Below, piece by piece: positions 12,949 to 16,976 of a stretch of DNA of 16,976 nt. Position 1 is the stretch's first letter, and each line of letters begins with the position of its first letter. This stretch comes from an uncultured Lentisphaeria bacterium (lineage in GTDB: Bacteria > Verrucomicrobiota > Lentisphaeria > Victivallales > Victivallaceae). The notes under the pieces are model-generated. The model made no database searches. It was not told the origin of the DNA and was given only the letters and a program-made list of their open reading frames with translations. Location: NCBI GenBank assembly GCA_949298665.1, contig CASFXO010000127.1, forward strand, positions 1 through 16,976. Direction: 5' to 3'. The position numbers and the translations under genes were made by a program.

Positions 12949-14099
12949 GGCGTCTTCTCCTGACCGGCCTTTCCGGCGGCGGCGTAATATTCTTCAAACG
13001 CTTTGGACGCGGAGACCCGGTGCGGGGCGAATTTTTCCAGCAGCGCGGTCCCCCTGCGCTGGTACTCCAGCGCCTGATCGAGCCGTCCGGTCCGGGCGGC
13101 GTAAAGCGCGGCCAGATTCCATGCATCGGCGTCCGCCAGCGTCTCCGCCCGCCCCTGACGTCCGGCGGCGATCCGGTCCACCAGTTTCCCGGCGTCCCGC
13201 AGCGCCGCGGCGTCGAACGGGTAGCGGGTCAGCAGCAGCCATCCCACCGCCCCATCCCCGGCAGGATCGGCGGGCACGTTCTTCATGTAAGCTGCCACGA
13301 CCTCCGGTATCCGGTCCGCATAGCGTCCCTGCCGGGACGCGAAGTCCAGCTGCATCAAATACAGTTTGCGTTCTTTCGGCGCGGCTTTCAACTGTCGTTC
13401 CAGCAGCCGCCACGCTTCGTCGACCCGTTCGGTGTTTTCCAGCATGAACACCCGCATGCGCAATGCGGCGGCATTGGCCGGGTCCTGTTCCAGCACCCGC
13501 TGCATGGCATATTCGGCCATACGGTCCTCGCCGCTGCGCATCCGGGACTGCAGTTCCTCCAGCGCCGGAGAAATCTTCCGCTGACGCGATTCGTCATAGG
13601 TGCCCGCGGCAAACGATTCCAGCATTTCCCCGAGATCGACCGCCTCGCCGTCCCAGATGATCCGGCCGCGGTAATCGATCACGAACGCCTTCGGAAAAAT
13701 CGCGCTTCCCGCCATGTACTGGGCGGTCGTCTGCCGGGTCCGGTCCAGCGCCGTGGCGAAATTCGGATTCGGAAGCGTGGCGAAAAACGCTTTCGCCACC
13801 TCCTCCGTATCGGGACACAGCGCCACCATCTTCACGTTCGGAAAACGGTGCTGCAGATCGTACAGCAACGGCAGCAATCCCCCCCCCACCGCCGCGTCCG
13901 CCCGGAAAATGACCAGCACTCTGAGCTGATTTGCCCGGTCCCTGTCCACCTTGGCCGGAACCAGAGATACCGGGCCGTTGGCCAGGAAATCAACCTTCAG
14001 TTCGACGGCATCGTCACCGGTGCGCAGGGCCGCCGCCGGACGCGGCCAGGCGATCAGCGCCAGCATCCATATCGAAACCATCCAGACGGACCGCTTCAT
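12945..14099 (-). CDS. Exported thioredoxin-fold protein with TPR-like C-terminus, no CxxC
   Basis: 384 residues. Signal peptide 1-24 (MKRSVWMVSIWMLALIAW, cleavage near Ala-Ala-Ala). Residues ~35-160 look like a TlpA/AhpC-type thioredoxin fold: a strand RVLVIFRADA (60-69), then a helix, VKMVALCPDTEEVAKAF (89-105), and the cis-proline loop AIFPKAFVIDYRGRIIWDGE (133-152). Where TlpA has W-C-x-x-C this protein has RADAAVGGG, so it should not exchange disulfides. Residues ~190-375 are alpha-helical with TPR-like spacing (YAMQRVLEQDPANAAALRM, then AWRLLERQLKAAPKERKLYL, then AWNLAALYAARTGRLDQAL). GAGGAG nine bases before ATG 14099 sets the start; a longer open frame to 14369 lies within gatA and is rejected. 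It follows gatA by 20 bases. Perhaps a periplasmic adaptor or scaffold; function unknown. Confidence 0.8.
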   Translation of the reverse strand: MKRSVWMVSIWMLALIAWPRPAAALRTGDDAVELKVDFLANGPVSLVPAKVDRDRANQLRVLVIFRADAAVGGGLLPLLYDLQHRFPNVKMVALCPDTEEVAKAFFATLPNPNFATALDRTRQTTAQYMAGSAIFPKAFVIDYRGRIIWDGEAVDLGEMLESFAAGTYDESRQRKISPALEELQSRMRSGEDRMAEYAMQRVLEQDPANAAALRMRVFMLENTERVDEAWRLLERQLKAAPKERKLYLMQLDFASRQGRYADRIPEVVAAYMKNVPADPAGDGAVGWLLLTRYPFDAAALRDAGKLVDRIAAGRQGRAETLADADAWNLAALYAARTGRLDQALEYQRRGTALLEKFAPHRVSASKAFEEYYAAAGKAGQEKTP

Positions 14100-14108
14100 C
14101 CTCACAGG

Positions 14109-14114
14109 CTCCTC
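14109..14114 (-). promoter_or_regulatory. Shine-Dalgarno GAGGAG deciding the thioredoxin-fold gene start
   Basis: GAGGAG on the minus strand, nine bases before the ATG at 14097-14099, in the short gap after gatA. It supports the start that yields a proper signal peptide. Confidence 0.6.
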
Positions 14115-14119
14115 TTCCC

Positions 14120-15562
14120 TTACCGATTCGCTTCGAAGATCCGCGCCGTGCGCAGCAGCCGCGCCTCTTCCAGCGCCGGCGCCAGAAACTGCACACCGAC
14201 CGGCATTCCGGTTTCGGGATCGGTACCGGCGGGAATACTGATCCCGCAGTTGCCGGCAAGGTTCAAGGCAATGGTGAAAATATCCGACAGATACATCTGC
14301 AGCGGATCGCTTTTTTCCTGAAACTTGAACGCCACCGTCGGCGTTACCGGCGTCAGCATCACATCGCACAGCTTCGCCGCCTCCTCGAAATCGCGGCGGA
14401 TCAGCGTGCGCACCTTCTGCGCCCGGAGATAGTAGGCATCGTAATAACCGCTGGAAAGCACGTAGGTCCCCAGCAGAATGCGCCGCTTGACCTCGTCGCC
14501 GAATCCGGCGCCGCGGGTCTTGAAATAAGTGTCCACCAGATCCGGCGCTTCCACCCGCACACCGTAGCGAATCCCGTCGAAACGGGCCAGATTGGCACTG
14601 GCCTCCGCCGTGGCGATGATATAGTAAACCGCCACCGCGTAACGGGTATGCGGCAAAGACACCTCCACCGTTTCCGCGCCGAGCGAACGCACCCGCGCCA
14701 CCGCGTCGTTCACGACCTTCGCCACGGCGGGGCTCAGTCCTTCAGCCCCGAAATATTCCCGGGGCAACCCGATGCGCACCCCTTTCAAATCCTTTCCCGC
14801 CCCGCACACGGCGTCGGCGAATCCGCCCGCCGCCGTCGGCAGCGACGTCGAATCCAGCGGGTCGTGCCCCGCCAGCACATCCAGCAGAATCGCGGCATCC
14901 CGCGTATCCTGCGTCATCGGCCCGATCTGATCCAGCGACGAGGCGAAGGCCACCAGACCATACCGGGAAACCCGTCCATAAGTCGGCTTGAGTCCGGTAA
15001 TTCCGCAGAAGGCGGCGGGCTGGCGGATCGAACCGCCCGTATCCGACCCCAGCGCGGCCGGCACCAGTCCGGCGGCGACGGCCGCGGCGGAGCCGCCGGA
15101 GGAGCCGCCGGGCACCCGGGCAGGATCGTGCGGATTGGCCGTCTTCCGGAAAGCGCTGTTTTCGCAGCTGGACCCCATGGCGAATTCGTCCATGTTGAGC
15201 CGCCCGAAGGGAATGAACCCGGCGGCCCGCAGCCGGGCGACCGCGGTGCTGTCGTAGGGCGACACCACCGTCTCCAGCAGCCGGGAGGCGCAGGAACAGC
15301 GTTCCCCGGCGGTGGCGATGCAATCCTTGATGCCGATCGGAATCCCGTCGTAGGGACTCCGGGCCTTTCCGGCAGCCCGGCGGGCGTCGGATTCGGCGGC
15401 GGCAGTGCGGACATGATCGGCATCAACGGCAAGAAATGCGCCGATTTCTCCGTCCCGGTCGGCAACGCGGCGGAGACACTCCTCCGCCAGCTCCACCGCG
15501 GACAATTCGCCGCGATCGAGCTGCCCGGCCAGATGGTGAATGGTGAAATCCGTCATGCTCAT
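14120..15562 (-). CDS. gatA: Aspartyl/glutamyl-tRNA amidotransferase subunit A
   Basis: 480 residues, full length. GatA hydrolyses glutamine and supplies ammonia to GatB for making Gln-tRNA(Gln) or Asn-tRNA(Asn). The amidase-signature triad is intact: Lys79 in GIKDCIAT, Ser154 in PGGSSGGSAAA and Ser178 in GSDTGGSIRQP, the same numbers as in S. aureus GatA when the ATG at 15560-15562 is used. KPTYGRVSRYGLVAFASS (192-209) is the well-conserved following segment. The gatC stop lies two bases upstream. AAGGA is 11 bases before this ATG; a TTG at 15566-15568, overlapping the gatC stop as TTGA, is five bases from it and would add two residues. gatB is not in the window. Confidence 0.96.
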   Translation of the reverse strand: MSMTDFTIHHLAGQLDRGELSAVELAEECLRRVADRDGEIGAFLAVDADHVRTAAAESDARRAAGKARSPYDGIPIGIKDCIATAGERCSCASRLLETVVSPYDSTAVARLRAAGFIPFGRLNMDEFAMGSSCENSAFRKTANPHDPARVPGGSSGGSAAAVAAGLVPAALGSDTGGSIRQPAAFCGITGLKPTYGRVSRYGLVAFASSLDQIGPMTQDTRDAAILLDVLAGHDPLDSTSLPTAAGGFADAVCGAGKDLKGVRIGLPREYFGAEGLSPAVAKVVNDAVARVRSLGAETVEVSLPHTRYAVAVYYIIATAEASANLARFDGIRYGVRVEAPDLVDTYFKTRGAGFGDEVKRRILLGTYVLSSGYYDAYYLRAQKVRTLIRRDFEEAAKLCDVMLTPVTPTVAFKFQEKSDPLQMYLSDIFTIALNLAGNCGISIPAGTDPETGMPVGVQFLAPALEEARLLRTARIFEANR

Positions 15563-15564
15563 GA

Positions 15565-15876
15565 TCAATTCATTCCTTGCCCTGGCAACACCTGCGGCAC
15601 CTTGATGATTTCTCCATGCAGGTCGGCGGGCGCGTCGGCCAGCATGGCCTCCCGTCCCAGCGGCGTTCCGGCCACGTCTTCACGCCAGACATTCGCCAGC
15701 GGCACGGCGTGCGCAGTGGGTTCCACTCCGGTTACGTCCAGTTCGCTGAGCTCGGCAATATAGCCGACGATCGATTCCATATCGCGTTGCAGCCGCTCCA
15801 GCGCCTCGGGGGCGATTTCCAGCCGCGCCAGATCGGCGACGTACCGGACGTCCAGCGATTGAGCTGTCTTTTCCAC
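15565..15876 (-). CDS. gatC: Aspartyl/glutamyl-tRNA amidotransferase subunit C
   Basis: 103 residues. GatC wraps around and stabilises the GatA-GatB complex. The family pattern is clear: VRYVADLARLEI (10-21), a helix with LERLQRDMESIVGYIAELSE (26-45), then GVEPTAHAVPLANVWREDV (50-68) and the C-terminal EIIKVPQVL (89-97). The start is a GTG at 15874-15876, 10 bases after an AAAAGG inside the end of the phosphofructokinase gene. Another GTG three codons upstream (15883-15885) would overlap that gene's stop as GTGA and is nearly as likely. A longer upstream open frame to 16125 runs through the phosphofructokinase gene and is a shadow. Confidence 0.92.
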   Translation of the reverse strand: MEKTAQSLDVRYVADLARLEIAPEALERLQRDMESIVGYIAELSELDVTGVEPTAHAVPLANVWREDVAGTPLGREAMLADAPADLHGEIIKVPQVLPGQGMN

Positions 15877-15881
15877 CGCGG

Positions 15882-16976
15882 TCACGCCTTTTCCAGTTCC
15901 AGCGTCCGGGTCACCTGGTCGCAGACCTCGGACGGACCGAAATACTGAATCGGGCCGGGATAGACGTAGGCGGTCTCCGTCGCCCATTCGGCACGGCGGG
16001 AGGCGAAGGTCCGGAACGGCTTGCCGTCCAGCTCCACCAGCGCCTTGCGGATCACCGGCTTGTCGTGGCCGTGGCGGCGTTCGACGTTCATGAGCATGGT
16101 GATCGGAATACCGCCGGCGATCCATTCGGAGGCCGGGCGCATGGTGTTGCGCACGTTGGCCATGTAACCGGTCTTGCCCGCGCCGATCAGCGCGGCGGCG
16201 GTGTACCCCAGACTGTAGCAGTAATCCGCGTCGTAATTCGACGGCGCGGCGCAGCGGCCTTCATAGCCGAAGAAATGGGTCTGCGTGCTGAATTTGCCGT
16301 TGTATTTGCCTTCGGCGGCCATTTCGGCCAGCCGGGCCTTGACCATTTCGGCGAGCATTTTTTCGGTTTCGATCAACGACACCTGAACGTTGCCGTGGGG
16401 GTCGCGGTCGTTGCAGAGCTGGGCCTGAATCCCCTTCGGCAGCGACTGGAAAACCGCCGCGCAACCGGCGGACAGCCGCGCCGCGACGAACGCGGTCTTG
16501 GCATCGGCGTCGGTCAGTTTGCCGAAAGCCTCGGCCTCCTGGGCCAGCAGGTCGTTGAGTTCAGCGATGAGTTTCTTGACTTCCGGCACGAATTCGATCA
16601 GCCCTTCGGGGATCAGCGCGACGCCGAAATTGCATTTGCGGGCGGCGCGGGCGGCCACGACCTTCGCCATGTCGTCGACGATCTGCCCGAGCGTCATGCC
16701 CTTGGCAGCCACCTCTTCGGAGATGATGGCGATGTTGGGCTGGGTCTGCAGGGCGCATTCCAGCGCGATATGCGAGGCGGAGCGCCCCATCAGTTTGATG
16801 AAGTGCCAGTATTTCTTGGCGGAATTGGCGTCACGCCCGATGTTGCCGATCAGCTCGCTGTAAACGCGGCAGGCGGTGTCGAATCCGAAGGAGGCCTCGA
16901 TCCATTCGTTTTTCAGGTCGCCGTCAATGGTTTTCGGGCAGCCGATGACCTGAATGCCGGCGTTGTTTTTCTTGTA
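15882..16976 (-). CDS. pfp: Pyrophosphate-dependent 6-phosphofructokinase, plant/spirochaete type, N-terminus outside window
   Basis: The last 364 codons of a gene that enters from the right edge. The enzyme reversibly phosphorylates fructose 6-phosphate with PPi in glycolysis/gluconeogenesis. GCPKTIDGDLKNEW, near the edge, carries the PKTID-type catalytic loop (Lys where ATP enzymes have Gly), which marks PPi use. IEASFGFDTACRVYSEL, KLMGRSASHIALECALQTQP and ALIPEGLIEFVPEV are the substrate-binding blocks of the long, plant-beta/Borrelia-like clade. HFFGYEGRCAAPSNYDADY and GKTGYMANVRN follow further on. About 180-200 residues, including the first phosphate-binding loop (GGxx), should lie outside. 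It is upstream of gatC with stop and start nearly touching, so they are probably co-transcribed. Confidence 0.93.
   Translation of the reverse strand, partial: YKKNNAGIQVIGCPKTIDGDLKNEWIEASFGFDTACRVYSELIGNIGRDANSAKKYWHFIKLMGRSASHIALECALQTQPNIAIISEEVAAKGMTLGQIVDDMAKVVAARAARKCNFGVALIPEGLIEFVPEVKKLIAELNDLLAQEAEAFGKLTDADAKTAFVAARLSAGCAAVFQSLPKGIQAQLCNDRDPHGNVQVSLIETEKMLAEMVKARLAEMAAEGKYNGKFSTQTHFFGYEGRCAAPSNYDADYCYSLGYTAAALIGAGKTGYMANVRNTMRPASEWIAGGIPITMLMNVERRHGHDKPVIRKALVELDGKPFRTFASRRAEWATETAYVYPGPIQYFGPSEVCDQVTRTLELEKA

Noticed and set aside
12678..14321. 547-codon plus-strand open frame opposite the lipoprotein and thioredoxin-fold genes
   Set aside because: The minus-strand genes have signal sequences, ribosome-binding sites and fold motifs; the plus-strand frame has none.
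14100..14369. N-terminal extension of the thioredoxin-fold gene by 90 codons
   Set aside because: It lies inside gatA and would bury the signal peptide; GAGGAG before 14099 supports the shorter gene.
13931..15763. 610-codon plus-strand open frame opposite gatA/gatC
   Set aside because: It lies over gatC, gatA and part of the thioredoxin-fold gene, all with intact motifs; its translation is Arg/Pro/His-rich with no family resemblance.

Overview
The window is a G+C-rich bacterial chromosome segment with tightly packed genes, mostly on the minus strand. The gene content suggests an anaerobic, carbohydrate-using member of the PVC group, most likely Lentisphaerota (Victivallis-like). The pointers are a DUF4091 glycosidase-type protein, a BNR/Asp-box protein, a pseudopilin-like 'LFLDGH' domain, a plant/spirochaete-type PPi-phosphofructokinase and an EtfAB pair of the anaerobe type. 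This placement is an inference from protein families; no rRNA or other marker is present. No tRNA, rRNA, CRISPR array, insertion sequence or phage gene was recognised.

Layout, left to right. (1) 1-1787, minus: a secreted protein with two tandem copies of a ~150-residue domain. It overlaps by four bases (GTGA) a beta-propeller gene that runs off the left edge. (2) 1894-3857, minus: rpoZ - purE - a divergent cysteine-desulfurase-like gene, closely spaced and probably one operon. (3) 3980-7640, minus: etfB - etfA - a long acyl-CoA dehydrogenase, an electron-transfer/acyl-CoA oxidation operon. It has a recognisable promoter whose predicted start point lies in an 11-bp palindrome. (4) 7824-12267: a minus-strand AraC-family regulator diverges from a plus-strand DUF4091 gene, which overlaps a BNR/sialidase-like gene. 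The BNR gene is broken by one in-frame TGA. The divergent spacer holds a near-perfect 12-bp direct repeat with a 21-bp period, the layout expected of an AraC-type operator, just upstream of a good sigma-70 promoter. (5) 12364-16976, minus: PPi-phosphofructokinase (cut by the right edge) - gatC - gatA - an exported thioredoxin-fold/TPR protein lacking CxxC - a putative lipoprotein with a pseudopilin-like globular domain. Overlaps and short spacers suggest one transcription unit.

How the genes work together. The AraC/DUF4091/BNR locus looks like a small inducible glycan-use unit whose second enzyme has been, or is being, lost. EtfAB would take electrons from the linked acyl-CoA dehydrogenase; its sequence type leaves flavin-based bifurcation open. 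GatCA are two of the three subunits of the tRNA-dependent amidotransferase; gatB is not in the window. The two envelope genes after gatA are co-transcribed with it but have no evident functional tie. Much of the opposite strand is open in long frames; these are treated as composition shadows.
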